From Halobacillus litoralis (GTDB lineage Bacteria; Bacillota; Bacilli; Bacillales; Halobacillaceae): a DNA stretch of 64,000 nt. Both the position numbers and the translations under genes were made by a program. Where the stretch lies: NCBI RefSeq assembly GCF_009856415.1, contig NZ_WMEZ01000011.1:1-64000 (forward strand), read 5' to 3'. The notes beneath the pieces were generated by a model that worked only from the letters and a program-made list of their open reading frames with translations, was not told where the DNA came from and did no database searches. Below are positions 8,573 to 17,741 of this stretch, piece by piece (the first letter of the stretch is position 1; each line of letters starts with the position of its first letter).

Positions 8573-9763
8573 CTATTCATCTTCGGTTAAAAAGCTTTTG
8601 TTAGACGTTCCAGCCCTTCGTAAGAAAATGTTTACTGTTATATCAATGTCTGCTTTACTAAATTCTTCATCCCAATGATCTTTCACCGCTTGAAACCTTT
8701 GGTAATGCTGTCTCCTCATCGCTTCCCCAAACCCGAAAATATCCACTTCGTATTCTTCTTGGACCTTTGTTACAGTATTGAGGATCATGGATTCTGACAT
8801 TACTTCAATATCTTTTTCAAACTTTTTATACGTGTCGACCTTCTCCAGGTCATCCCTGCACTGCGTCCCATTCAGGAGTGCTTCTGCAATGATCTCTACT
8901 TGGAAATTTGGTGTTTCCCTGTTGTAATTGGCATGGATGGAGGATTTGGAGTTTACAATTCGGACATCGATATATTTTTCTTCCCCACACGGTACTGTCA
9001 GAGTCGTTTGTATTAAATCCTGTGTCCATACATAGTTGCGTGTTTCTTCGAGATTCAGATAGCCAATAAGTTTATCCTCTTTAAATACAGCTAATCCTAC
9101 AAGGGTGATTAGCGATTCAGGATCCAGTTTTTTATTGTTATCCACACTCCCGCCTTGTTCAGGAGAACCAACAATCGTCAGTGCCTCAGCAACAGGATGA
9201 CGCCCTTTAGAACTAAGAGCCGCAATAAAATCTGATAATTTCATATCAGGCGCACCCCCCCACTCTTTAAATAAGGTGGACGACTGATTATGAATCTTCA
9301 GGGATGGTATTTTTTGAATTGGAAAGGTGGTTTTCAGTATATCAGCCGCTGAGATATTTTTAGCCACAAGCATAGTGAAATTATTACGAAACTGCCCTGA
9401 CCTTTCTAAGTAATCTAAAAAACCAGCTATCCCTTCCCGGGCGACTTCTTCCCCGATGACTAATGTTCTCGTGTGCGAAAACCTTAATTCCCTCGTCAAT
9501 CCTACATTCATTTTATCTAATAACTCGGAAATTGAATTTCCCTCTAAGCTAAAGGTAACTGAAGGAGTATTCCCTTCAGACTTCTGAACGTTCAATTGAC
9601 TTGCATTTGCGACTCCTACTGTTACTTTGTATTTCGCATCCTCCCCTTGTTCAATAGCAACACCTGTAACAAAAGCTACTTCATTCAGTTCTTTTGTATC
9701 CCAACAGCCACTAAGTAATCCAAGTAATAACAAGCTGGTCAGGAGAAGTTTCATCGTCTTCAT
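8573..9763 (-). CDS. spore germination receptor lipoprotein, Ger(x)C family
   Basis: 396 residues. A lipoprotein signal with Cys20 in LLSGCWD is followed by the GerAC N-terminal domain (CWDTKELNEVAFVTGVAIEQ) and a C-terminal GerAC domain; such proteins sit on the outer face of the spore inner membrane as the C subunit of germinant receptors. It overlaps the A subunit by 4 bases and is the last gene of the unit. The ATG of MKTMKL follows GGGGGACGGATC. Confidence 0.92.
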   Translation of the reverse strand: MKTMKLLLTSLLLLGLLSGCWDTKELNEVAFVTGVAIEQGEDAKYKVTVGVANASQLNVQKSEGNTPSVTFSLEGNSISELLDKMNVGLTRELRFSHTRTLVIGEEVAREGIAGFLDYLERSGQFRNNFTMLVAKNISAADILKTTFPIQKIPSLKIHNQSSTLFKEWGGAPDMKLSDFIAALSSKGRHPVAEALTIVGSPEQGGSVDNNKKLDPESLITLVGLAVFKEDKLIGYLNLEETRNYVWTQDLIQTTLTVPCGEEKYIDVRIVNSKSSIHANYNRETPNFQVEIIAEALLNGTQCRDDLEKVDTYKKFEKDIEVMSESMILNTVTKVQEEYEVDIFGFGEAMRRQHYQRFQAVKDHWDEEFSKADIDITVNIFLRRAGTSNKSFLTEDE

Positions 9764-11361
9764 GATCCGTCCCCCTTTTTGCTGGCGGGGGGACTTGGAG
9801 ATTTAGACTCCGGATTCTTCAAAGGCGCTTCAGTCTTCAGATAGTGTGGTCTTCTTTTATTAGCAAAGAAAGGAAAACGAAGAAATACATCTTCCTGATC
9901 CTCCGCAATGAAGGGTGCAATAGGGGCAAGGTAAGGGACACCGAATGATCGTAAACTTACAAGGTGGGCGACCATGAAAAAGAGACAAAGCAAAATTCCA
10001 TACAGCCCAAATACCGCTGCCATAAATATAAATATAAAACGCAACAAACGTGCAGCCGCTGTAAAGCTTGCAATAGGGGATACGAATGTGGCTAGTGCGG
10101 TCAATGCGATCACAATGACAAGAGCATTCGATACAAGGCCCGCTTCTACAGCAGCCTGCCCAATAACCAGAGCTCCTACAATGGATATCGTTTGCCCGAT
10201 TGCCCGTGGCATTCGAATTCCTGCTTCCCTTAAAATTTCAAAAGTGATTTCCATTATTAACAGTTCGATCACAGCAGGAAAAGGCACACCTTCCCGCTGA
10301 GCCTGCAAGCTAAAAAGCAAATCAGTCGGAATGAGGGCGTGATGAAAAGCTGTAAGCGCCACATAAAAAGAAGGCAATGTTAATGCAATCAAGAATGAAG
10401 CATAGCGAATCAATCGTATGAAGGAACCAATAAAAAATGATTGATAATAATCTTCTGTTGCTTCAAAAAAATCACTAAATACAGTAGGGGCGATTAATAC
10501 GAAAGGACTTCCATTTACAATAATTACTGCTTTCCCTTCTAATAAATTGGCTGCAGCACTATCCGGTCTTTCTGTATTATAGATCAACGGAAAAACTGTC
10601 ATGCTTTTATCAGAAATATATTCCTCCACATTTCCAGAGTCAAAAATAGCATGGGTCCTGATCTTTTTTATCCGTTTCTTTACTTCGGCTAAGATCCCTT
10701 TGTTCATAACCTCATCTATATAAGCAATCGTTACCGAAGTACGAGTGTCCTTACCAACGGTCATGGATTCAAATTTGAGAGAAGTATTTTGGATTCTTCT
10801 GCGAATTAAACTTATATTTGTATCCATCGATTCTGTAAATCCTTCTTTAGGTCCACGAATTACAGTTTGTGTGCTGGGTTCTTCAATCGGCCGATATTCA
10901 ATATTCCCGACATGAAGGGAAAGGCCCTTTGGCTGTCCATCGACGATCACCCCTGCGTACCCTGCCAGAACATCATCAATAAGTTCATGAAGGGTATCAT
11001 GAAAATGGTAGCCTACTCCCGAAAAAAATTCTTTACGGTAAGCTTCAAATTCCTCTAGATCGGCTATGCTTCTGTCTTGTTGAGAAGAGTTAGATAACGG
11101 GACCATTATCTTGTCAGCTAGTAAAGATGAGTCAGTCATACTGTTCAAATAACATATAATTCCTTCTCTGTTCCCTACATGAATATTTTCCATTTGAAAA
11201 TCCGTTGCATTTTCAAATGCTTTTTCAATGTTCGACTGGTTTTCTTGTAAATCTTTTGATAATGGAGGGGCCTCTCTCCCAAGCGACAACTGTTCATGTT
11301 TCAGAGACTTGTCTTGATTGTATGATTTTTGCGATAGTATGATTTTTTTCATCCAACCCAT
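9760..11361 (-). CDS. spore germination receptor A subunit, GerA family
   Basis: 533 residues with the usual layout: a large hydrophilic N-terminal domain (about 1-300), then a membrane domain of roughly five helices (about 310-480) and a short proline/serine-rich tail. Conserved blocks include VGYHFHDTLHELIDDVLAGYAG-like and IRMPRAIGQTISIVGALVIGQ-like segments. The N-terminal domain of GerA proteins binds germinants and builds the receptor oligomer. The stop codon overlaps the C-subunit start, and the start abuts the end of the B subunit (shared base 11,361). Confidence 0.93.
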   Translation of the reverse strand: MGWMKKIILSQKSYNQDKSLKHEQLSLGREAPPLSKDLQENQSNIEKAFENATDFQMENIHVGNREGIICYLNSMTDSSLLADKIMVPLSNSSQQDRSIADLEEFEAYRKEFFSGVGYHFHDTLHELIDDVLAGYAGVIVDGQPKGLSLHVGNIEYRPIEEPSTQTVIRGPKEGFTESMDTNISLIRRRIQNTSLKFESMTVGKDTRTSVTIAYIDEVMNKGILAEVKKRIKKIRTHAIFDSGNVEEYISDKSMTVFPLIYNTERPDSAAANLLEGKAVIIVNGSPFVLIAPTVFSDFFEATEDYYQSFFIGSFIRLIRYASFLIALTLPSFYVALTAFHHALIPTDLLFSLQAQREGVPFPAVIELLIMEITFEILREAGIRMPRAIGQTISIVGALVIGQAAVEAGLVSNALVIVIALTALATFVSPIASFTAAARLLRFIFIFMAAVFGLYGILLCLFFMVAHLVSLRSFGVPYLAPIAPFIAEDQEDVFLRFPFFANKRRPHYLKTEAPLKNPESKSPSPPASKKGDGS

Positions 11362-12479
11362 TATCTTTTCTTCCCTTCGGATCTTAACCCTTTAGATTTC
11401 CATAAAACAAAAGGGAAAAGGAGTAATGGGATCCCATATTGGAACGGAATGTGAATGATCCATGGTACCATGCTAATTCCCTCACTTATATGTTCAGCAA
11501 AATTCTTACTGATGATAATAGACATAAAAGCAATGATCATCGCCATGGGGTAAATGAAAGCACGATAAGGTCGATTGAAAACTAGTTCTAATCCTTTTAA
11601 CCCGCCATAAAAGAAAATGCTGATTTTGACCAGGATGCCAAACATCACAACAAAAATGATGATTAAGTCGACACGCTCAATAAAATTCCATAAAGAAATT
11701 TCCCCCGTGGCAGTTAAAAGTGGAAATTTGGACCTTAATTTTGCTTCTGGACCTAAAGTCGCTATTTGCACAAAGGACGAATAAGCCAAGATGAGACCGC
11801 TAACCATTAAAGCAAGAATGGTAGTTTTCCCGGCATATCGAACCTTGCTGGCATAGGGAAGAATCATCATGAAGGCTACTAGTTCACCAAACGGAAAAGT
11901 AATCAATTTAGGAAAAACTGTATTCATCACGGGCCCTATTCCTTCGGGCAGAATGGGCAGGACATTTTTAACGTGGAGTTCTCTACTAAATAAAAGCAAA
12001 ATACCAACCGCTAAGATTGATCCCATCAAATAAGGGGCATAAATCTCTGAAAAACGACCCAAAACTTCCAAACCAAGGTAAAGGATATAGGCGACAAACA
12101 ACATGAAGGTGATGGAGATCACTTCAATTGGAGTGTTCACTAACATGTCTCCAACGATCAATTCTCCAAAATCTCTTAGGACTCTGGCCGAAATGTAGAA
12201 GAAATACAGGATATACAATAGAATAAGTACTTTTGAGATCATTTTCCCAAAAGCAATCTCCATAATTTCAAATAGATTCTTCTCTGGAATCCTTGATACT
12301 AAGAAAATGTAAAACCATACAGGAATAATACTTAACAAGCAGGCTACAATAATCGCAATCCAACTGTCTTGTTCGGCTTCCCCTCCAATTCCTACTACAA
12401 TGGCACTTCCAAATAAAAAGGCACTAACTAGAATAAATAGTTGGGTTAATGAAATTTTTTCAACCAATTCTTTTTGCAT
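11361..12479 (-). CDS. spore germination receptor B subunit, GerB family
   Basis: 372 residues with about ten membrane helices; an APC-superfamily endospore germination permease, the subunit that usually carries the small-molecule pocket. The first helix block is QLFILVSAFLFGSAIVVGIG. It starts 7 bases after the stop of the small D-like gene and shares a base with the A subunit, so all four genes form one transcript. The start ATG follows CTAGGTGAACC. The germinant cannot be read from the sequence. Confidence 0.92.
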   Translation of the reverse strand: MQKELVEKISLTQLFILVSAFLFGSAIVVGIGGEAEQDSWIAIIVACLLSIIPVWFYIFLVSRIPEKNLFEIMEIAFGKMISKVLILLYILYFFYISARVLRDFGELIVGDMLVNTPIEVISITFMLFVAYILYLGLEVLGRFSEIYAPYLMGSILAVGILLLFSRELHVKNVLPILPEGIGPVMNTVFPKLITFPFGELVAFMMILPYASKVRYAGKTTILALMVSGLILAYSSFVQIATLGPEAKLRSKFPLLTATGEISLWNFIERVDLIIIFVVMFGILVKISIFFYGGLKGLELVFNRPYRAFIYPMAMIIAFMSIIISKNFAEHISEGISMVPWIIHIPFQYGIPLLLFPFVLWKSKGLRSEGKKR

Positions 12480-12486
12480 AAAGGGT

Positions 12487-12720
12487 TCACCTAGCTTCTT
12501 TTTTCTCTGATTCTTCTTTACTCATTCGATAGTCAAGTATAAAGGAAGCAAGTAGGCCCGTAATCAATGCGGTAAACACAATCGTTTTCCTTGTTCCAGC
12601 ATCCAAAGTTAAGGAGAAGTGAAGGGTTTGGAAAAATGAGAGATCATATAAATGCATATCCAATAGAATGGATAAAAGAGTTGATGAAACAAGTATGAAT
12701 AAGAAAGCTATAGTGACCAT
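12487..12720 (-). CDS. small two-helix protein, germinant-receptor D-subunit-like
   Basis: 77 residues from MVTIAFLFILVSSTLL with two predicted membrane helices and a charged tail (EESEKKEAR). I use the second ATG (12,720) because GGAGGAGGG lies 5-8 bases before it; the upstream in-frame ATG would place that ribosome site inside the gene. Small two-helix D subunits encoded beside ger operons are known to modulate receptor function. Being first in the operon, ahead of B, is less usual. The assignment rests on size, topology and position. Confidence 0.65.
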   Translation of the reverse strand: MVTIAFLFILVSSTLLSILLDMHLYDLSFFQTLHFSLTLDAGTRKTIVFTALITGLLASFILDYRMSKEESEKKEAR

Positions 12721-13200
12721 AACACCCTCCTCCATGTTCTTTATCTGACCTTCGCTCTATTCCTTTCCATAAAAGAAGGGATTTATAAGCTTGTTTGAGT
12801 TCCAATTTCGTGCTCAGGTTATTAGCCTACCCATCACTTCCTAATCGCCCCCCCAAAAACAACCACCTCCTACTGTGGATATAAAAAAACAGGGAGATCA
12901 TCTCCCTGTCCAGCCTTTTCTATTTCCTTTCTAATTCAAATCAGTAATGTGCTTCCTTAGGGTAGCCAGATTCATTTATGGATGAACCTCGCACATTTCC
13001 TTTACTTTTCACTTTATTAATGAAGTTTTTTTCCTAAGCAAAACCATGAAAGAAGAAGCACAAAACTATTAAAAAGGAAGGGGCATCTCTAAAGACGACC
13101 CTTCCTTTTTATGGAAAATTACTTCCTTACTTATTCATCGCTATCAATGATTGTTTTTCTTCTCTATATTAAGCGATAGAATTGTTTAAGGTAAACTCAA
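12721..13200. other. intergenic region with two hairpin terminators
   Basis: Nothing coding is apparent. CAGGGAGAT/ATCTCCCTG at 12,890-12,908 has an A run on its left, so it reads as a minus-strand terminator. AAAAAGGAAGGG/CCCTTCCTTTTT at 13,071-13,110 works on either strand. Both insulate the ger operon from the broken SDR gene. Confidence 0.7.
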
Positions 13201-13918
13201 TTAGGTCCTTCGGCCACCATCTACTGTATAGACCTGTCCTGTAATAAAACCAGCCCCATCTGCTGCAATAAAAGCCACAAGCGCTGCCACCTCCTCAGGG
13301 GAACCTGTCCGCCCTACAGGGTGAATACGGCCAAGGTCACGCCGGAAAGACTCTGCATCAGGTGAACTTTCAATGAGGTCAAGGTTCAGGTCGGTGTCGA
13401 TCCAGCCAGGGGCCACCGCATTGCAGCGAATCCCTTCATGCCCATGATCCACAGCCACTGAGCGGGTTAAACCATGAAGCCCGGCTTTGGACACACAATA
13501 AGCCGCATGTTTTGGGTTCGCAGCCAATCCTTCCGTTGAACCAGTATTAACAATACTTCCTTTTGTCTCTCGGAGGTAAGGAAGAACCGCACGAATCAAC
13601 AGAAACGGGGCCATGAGATTCACGGTGAGGTTACGCTGCCAATCCTCAAGGCTCATCTCCTCATACCCGCTTCCATCATCATTCCCGCGTTGTTGACCAG
13701 CACATCAAGCTGCCCTGTTCGGGAAATAACTTCTTCCACGAGCCGTTCCGGTGTGTGCGGATCAGAGAAATCTGCCGCGATCCAGTCGAATTCCTTATCC
13801 TCACCACGCTGGGCGGTAATCACTGTGGCACCTTCTTCATGCAACCGTCGAGCAATGGCACGGCTTAATACCTGATCTCCGCTGTTTTGTTTTCAAACCT
13901 TTTCATTTGATTTCTCGT
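13201..13918 (-). pseudogene. broken SDR oxidoreductase (native copy)
   Basis: Nearly the same sequence as the intact SDR at 50,904-51,650 (about 90% at the base level by eye). Three lesions are visible against that copy: the start codon is ACG instead of ATG (13,916-13,918); about 14 bases are missing where the nucleotide-binding TGGRSGIG motif is encoded; and one base is missing near 13,655, causing a frameshift. The rest, including the YCVSKAG active-site block and the VDGGR end, is well preserved, so inactivation is recent. Neighbour order (SDR, terminator, stress protein) matches the copy in the island. Confidence 0.88.
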
Positions 13919-13945
13919 TAAATCCCCTCCTATTTCAGCAATGTA

Positions 13946-13980
13946 AAACCCCTTTTGGTTATCGTATCCAAAAGGGGGGG
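13946..13980. terminator. hairpin upstream of the SDR pseudogene
   Basis: AACCCCTTTTGG pairs with CCAAAAGGGG across TTATCGTAT. The same hairpin is at 51,680-51,715 beside the intact SDR, where it keeps the T run (GGGGTTTT). Here the T run is replaced by GGGGGGG. Confidence 0.7.
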
Positions 13981-14020
13981 CTTCTCAAATTATTCACTCC
14001 CACAAAGTAGATTTGAAAAA

Positions 14021-14057
14021 AAGAAGGATGGAACCCACAACAGGCTCCATCCTTCTT
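14021..14057 (-). terminator. terminator of the general stress protein gene
   Basis: AAGAAGGATGGA pairs with TCCATCCTTCTT; on the minus strand a T-rich run follows. A decayed version lies at about 51,778-51,815 in the island copy. Confidence 0.8.
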
Positions 14058-14089
14058 AAAATTATCCCCTAATTTTTCATCGACCAGTA

Positions 14090-14605
14090 TTATTCCGTCC
14101 CCTCGTTAAAGTGGACAGTGTCTTTCAAATCATTGCCTTCTTCCATGGAATTACTGCTGGCCATCTTCTTTACAAATTCTTTGACGGTTTTCACACTAAG
14201 ACCTGATTCCCAAAACTCGGCGATTTCCGGAGTCACTTTCACAAGTACAACATCGGGGTGATCAGCGGAAGTGTTCAATACTTTTTCAATGATCTTATTC
14301 CAGTACTTTTTCTTCTTCTCTTCATCTGAGACGAACTCAGCTTTGCCGCTGATTGATACATAGGATTTTCCAGCATAAGCCAAGTTAACCGCAGGATTAC
14401 GTTTAATATCCCTATACTTCTCGGTATCTTTTTCTGTGATGAACCAAATCTCTTCCTTATCCATTTCAACTTCCTGCGTCTGCATCGGTCGGGACATCAA
14501 TCTACCTTCCGGGGAAATTGTAGTCAGCATCGCTACCTTCTCATCTTTAATTAATTCTTTGATTTTCTTAACGGTTTCCTGATTCTCTGAGAGTTGCTCC
14601 GCCAT
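14090..14605 (-). CDS. general stress protein 26-like, pyridoxamine-phosphate-oxidase fold
   Basis: 171 residues. The N-terminal part (EKVAMLTTISPEGRLMSRPMQTQ) is typical of the split-barrel flavin-binding family that includes B. subtilis YdaG (GSP26), a SigB-controlled protein; the function is probably flavin-dependent reduction or stress protection, not vitamin B6 synthesis. I start at ATG 14,605 (MAEQLSENQ), with GGAGGG 7-12 bases before it; the upstream ATG gives 7 extra residues without a ribosome site. The C-terminal 50 codons also occur as a fragment at 51,848-51,998. Confidence 0.82.
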   Translation of the reverse strand: MAEQLSENQETVKKIKELIKDEKVAMLTTISPEGRLMSRPMQTQEVEMDKEEIWFITEKDTEKYRDIKRNPAVNLAYAGKSYVSISGKAEFVSDEEKKKKYWNKIIEKVLNTSADHPDVVLVKVTPEIAEFWESGLSVKTVKEFVKKMASSNSMEEGNDLKDTVHFNEGTE

Positions 14606-15127
14606 ATATGTTTCCCTCCTTTGCATTATCTTTTTCCAAAAAATAAAGTCATTTACTTCCTTTTGTCTTTCTTTTCCCAGGCAAATGCAACATTACACTT
14701 TGTTTTTAATCTATTAAAAGTTCCGTTAATTTCTCACCCTCTTAAACAGGAGAGGGTTTAAGAACTTCATTAATTATACATTTTAGGGATTCACTTAGAA
14801 CAGAGGGGTTAAAGAAAGGTTTCTAATACCACTCCTTAATCGGTTAAGCGTTTAAAGGTTGGAGCAATATTCATCTACAAATATACGATGATAAAAAAAT
14901 GAATCCTAAGTAACATCTTCTGTTAAACACCACTCTATATGAATCCTCCATTTCCTTACGACGGACTATATATTCGACAAACTCCCTCAATTTTCTTCGT
15001 TTTTTCATAGGTAAGAAAGGACAGCTATGCCGACTATCCCTCCACTCTCCACAATAACCAAATAATTACAATTCTGATAAACTACCAATTGTAAGGTTCT
15101 ATTACAATTTAAGAGGAGGAATTTGAT
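14606..15127. other. intergenic region upstream of the M28 peptidase
   Basis: A/T-rich, no ORF. A small hairpin ACCCTCT/AGAGGGT lies near 14,737-14,757. The last 65 bases hold a repeated octamer described in its own entry. I see no clear SigA or SigB promoter. Confidence 0.5.
15064..15109 (+). promoter_or_regulatory. repeated TTACAATT half-sites before the M28 gene
   Basis: TTACAATT at 15,066-15,073, its complement AATTGTAA at 15,087-15,094 and TTACAATT again at 15,102-15,109. The last two form a perfect 8-bp inverted repeat with a 7-base loop, ending 4 bases before the ribosome site. This could be an operator or a translation-blocking hairpin. Confidence 0.4.
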
Positions 15128-16501
15128 TTGTCTAAAAAAGCCATCCCCCTGATGTTAGCCGCTGGATTAGTTTTAGGCTCTGCACCCGCTGTAACTTTTG
15201 CTGACCCACCTGCTCCAAATGAACAAGCCGATCACGCTTTTGATAATAAGGTGATTAAAAAAATTAATGCCGAGCGACTCTACGAACGGGTAGACTTGCT
15301 GTCTAAACAACCCCGGGAAGCAGGAACCCAAGGCGAATATGATGCCGTTCAGTACATTAAAAGCGAATTTGAAAGCTACGGTTATGAAACAGAATTGCAG
15401 CCTTTCACCTTCCAAGCGTGGGACGGAGGAACTTCCTCCATTTCCGTCAATGGCTCGGACTTTGCTGATGATGTTCATACCTTTAATGGGTCTGTAAACG
15501 GCGCTGTCGAGGCTCCACTGGAGTACGTAGGTCTGGCTTCCGCTGAGGAAGTTCCGGATACCGTTTCTGGCAAAATCGCTTTGATCGAAAGAGGAGAAAT
15601 CAGCTTTTTTGAAAAGGTCCAAAACGTGATCGATAAAGGTGCTGTGGGCGTCATTATGTTTAACCAGGAAGGGACAGAAGACAACAATTTCGGTTATACA
15701 TATCAAGGCCAGGACATCCCGGCTGTTGCGATTGACCACGAAGCTGGCCTGTCCCTCGTGAATCAACTTCAGTCAGAAGCAGTCACGGCAGAGGTATCGG
15801 TCCAAGATGCAGGAACCATCGACCAAACATCCTATAACGTAATCGCAACCATGAAACCACATAAAAATAAAGATACAGGACAAATTGTCACGGTTGGTGC
15901 CCACCACGACTCCGTAGCAGGCGGGCCAGGAGCCAATGATGATGCTTCTGGTGTGTCTGGTGTGCTGGAATTAGCTGAAATCATGGCGAAAACTCCTACG
16001 GACACGGAGTTACGTTTTATGACCTTTGGAGCGGAAGAAAAAGGTCTAGTCGGCTCCTACCACTACGTCAGTACACTAAGCGATAATGAAATCGATCGAA
16101 TCTCCGCTCATTTCCAAATGGATATGATCGGTAGCCGCGACTCCGGGGACCTGATTATGTTCACACCGGATGGACAGAAAAATCTAGTTACAGATTTAGG
16201 AGCGTCTGCAGGTGCAAGAGTAGCAGAAGTGGTCGAATACGGACAGCTTGGCCGCAGCGACCATGTGCCGTTTTATCTGGAAGGAATTCCTGCCGCACTG
16301 TTTATCCATGCGCCTCTTGAGCCGTGGTACCACTCCCCTGAAGATACGTTAGATAAAATCAGTAAAGAGAAATTAAAAGAGACGACAGAAATCGTAGGAG
16401 CAGCCGTCTATCGAATCGCAAGGCCAGATACACCTGCGCTTGAAAATGCACGAGTAGCTCCTGGTCCTGTTCATTATGAGTTTGACGATCGTCCACTATA
16501 A
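15128..16501 (+). CDS. secreted M28 family aminopeptidase with PA domain
   Basis: 457 residues, TTG start behind AAGAGGAGGAA. A signal peptide (about 1-25, ...APAVTFA before DPPAP) directs export. A PA domain follows (about 110-235), then the M28 zinc peptidase domain. Expected zinc ligands and catalytic residues, aligned to Streptomyces aminopeptidase, are His259 (AHHDS), Asp271 (GANDDASG), Glu303/Glu304 (AEEKGLVGS), Asp332 (MDMIGS) and His402 (WYHSPED). It resembles B. subtilis YwaD. Likely role: trimming extracellular peptides for nutrition. Its last 230 bases recur as a decayed fragment at 51,999-52,230. Confidence 0.9.
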   Translation: MSKKAIPLMLAAGLVLGSAPAVTFADPPAPNEQADHAFDNKVIKKINAERLYERVDLLSKQPREAGTQGEYDAVQYIKSEFESYGYETELQPFTFQAWDGGTSSISVNGSDFADDVHTFNGSVNGAVEAPLEYVGLASAEEVPDTVSGKIALIERGEISFFEKVQNVIDKGAVGVIMFNQEGTEDNNFGYTYQGQDIPAVAIDHEAGLSLVNQLQSEAVTAEVSVQDAGTIDQTSYNVIATMKPHKNKDTGQIVTVGAHHDSVAGGPGANDDASGVSGVLELAEIMAKTPTDTELRFMTFGAEEKGLVGSYHYVSTLSDNEIDRISAHFQMDMIGSRDSGDLIMFTPDGQKNLVTDLGASAGARVAEVVEYGQLGRSDHVPFYLEGIPAALFIHAPLEPWYHSPEDTLDKISKEKLKETTEIVGAAVYRIARPDTPALENARVAPGPVHYEFDDRPL

Positions 16502-16556
16502 CTTTTTAACTTAAGATGGTTTTAAGGGACGTTATCAGTCAAGAAATATTCTGCAT

Positions 16557-16593
16557 AAAAAAGGTGCTTCTCATCATAGGGAAGCACCTTTTG
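16557..16593. terminator. bidirectional terminator between M28 peptidase and degV
   Basis: AAAAAAGGTGCTTC pairs with GAAGCACCTTTT; the genes on both sides converge on it. Confidence 0.88.
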
Positions 16594-16678
16594 AATTCTC
16601 TTATAAGCTATTTAGTTCAACAACAGAATCAATGATGAAAGTTATAGGACAATCCTCTCCCCACACTCTCCAATTCCA

Positions 16679-17530
16679 CTAATACTCTAACCCTGCTACT
16701 CCGAAACCGCCAGGTCCAGAATGAGTTGAAATCATCCCACCCGCTTGGATCCATCTTATATTTTGAAATCCGTTCTCTTTCGCAACTTCCTCCATCCGCT
16801 CCTTGATCCTTTCATCAAGTCCGATGGAGTAGATTAAATAAAGCTGCTGTCTATGGATGTTGAATTCGTTTAAGTAATCCAAGAAGAGTTTTTCTGTAGC
16901 TCTACTCATTTTCCCACGGTACTTCTTTGTAGATATAAGTTTTCCATCCTTCAACTCTATGCATGGCTTTATTTTCAACAGAGATCCTATCAGAGAAGCC
17001 ATATTGCTTACCCGTCCCCCCGCTTTAAGAAATTCCAGATCACCAGGGATGAAAGCCAGCCTTGATTTAGGAACGATTGCCTTTATTTTTTCTACTAAAC
17101 GTTCCGGTTCAATCCCGGGTTCTTTTTCTAGTAACTCTGCGGCATACAATACGACCGCAGCCAACCCTCCAGTAACATTCAAGGCATCAATGAGAAAAAT
17201 GTTTTCAAAATCCTCCGCAGCAATGACAGCATGTTGAAAAGAAGAAGAAGCTTTTGAGGTATAACCAATATGGATAATGATGCAATTGGGATATTTATCT
17301 CTTATAGCTGTAAAAAACTCTTGGTATTCATGAGCATTCGTGGAGGTCGTAGAAGGTATTTTCTTTGTACGTCTGTGATAATCATAAATGTCCTGGACCG
17401 GTAAAGAACCGTCCATATAATCTTTCCCATCCATAATGATGTGCATGGGGACAACTTGAACCTCGTACTTTTCTGCTAAATCACCCGGTAAGTCAGCACC
17501 GCTTTCGGTAGATAAGATAATCCTTCGCAT
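16679..17530 (-). CDS. DegV family fatty-acid-binding protein
   Basis: 283 residues, full length for the family. The N-terminal ESGADLP block and the PSTTSTNAHEYQEFF region mark the DegV lipid-binding fold; one of the two domains holds a single fatty acid. Characterised homologues (FakB) present fatty acids to the FakA kinase, so a role in fatty acid incorporation is possible, though fakA is not nearby. Start ATG at 17,530 behind GAGGGGGAAATAG. Single-gene unit facing the M28 gene across a terminator and diverging from the BCCT gene. Confidence 0.88.
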   Translation of the reverse strand: MRRIILSTESGADLPGDLAEKYEVQVVPMHIIMDGKDYMDGSLPVQDIYDYHRRTKKIPSTTSTNAHEYQEFFTAIRDKYPNCIIIHIGYTSKASSSFQHAVIAAEDFENIFLIDALNVTGGLAAVVLYAAELLEKEPGIEPERLVEKIKAIVPKSRLAFIPGDLEFLKAGGRVSNMASLIGSLLKIKPCIELKDGKLISTKKYRGKMSRATEKLFLDYLNEFNIHRQQLYLIYSIGLDERIKERMEEVAKENGFQNIRWIQAGGMISTHSGPGGFGVAGLEY

Positions 17531-17654
17531 TCTATTTCCCCCTCGGTTATATTTAAGCCTTGGTACACTTTTCCTGGATTATGCTTTAACTATACAGGAA
17601 AAAACTTCATTAGCATTGTGATAACTTTTGCTTGGGGCTGCTCGGATCGATATT

Positions 17655-17679
17655 GTTTACATTCATTTTCCAGGGGTAT
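17655..17679 (+). promoter_or_regulatory. SigB-type promoter of BCCT transporter 1
   Basis: GTTTAC, 13 bases, GGGTAT: a good match to the general-stress sigma factor consensus (GTTTAA, 12-15 bases, GGGWAW), 62 bases before the start codon. A weaker SigA reading (TTGTTT, 18 bases, TATAGA) overlaps it. Osmotic induction through SigB is known for other osmolyte carriers such as B. subtilis opuE. Confidence 0.65.
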
Positions 17680-17741
17680 AGATGATACATATCATCGAAT
17701 CTTACCTATATAAATAGGTAGAATTCTGGAAGGAGAGGAAA

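Noticed and set aside
8399-8590. Plus-strand ORF of 63 codons
   Set aside because: TTG start without a good ribosome site, and it runs into the end of the gerC-type gene.
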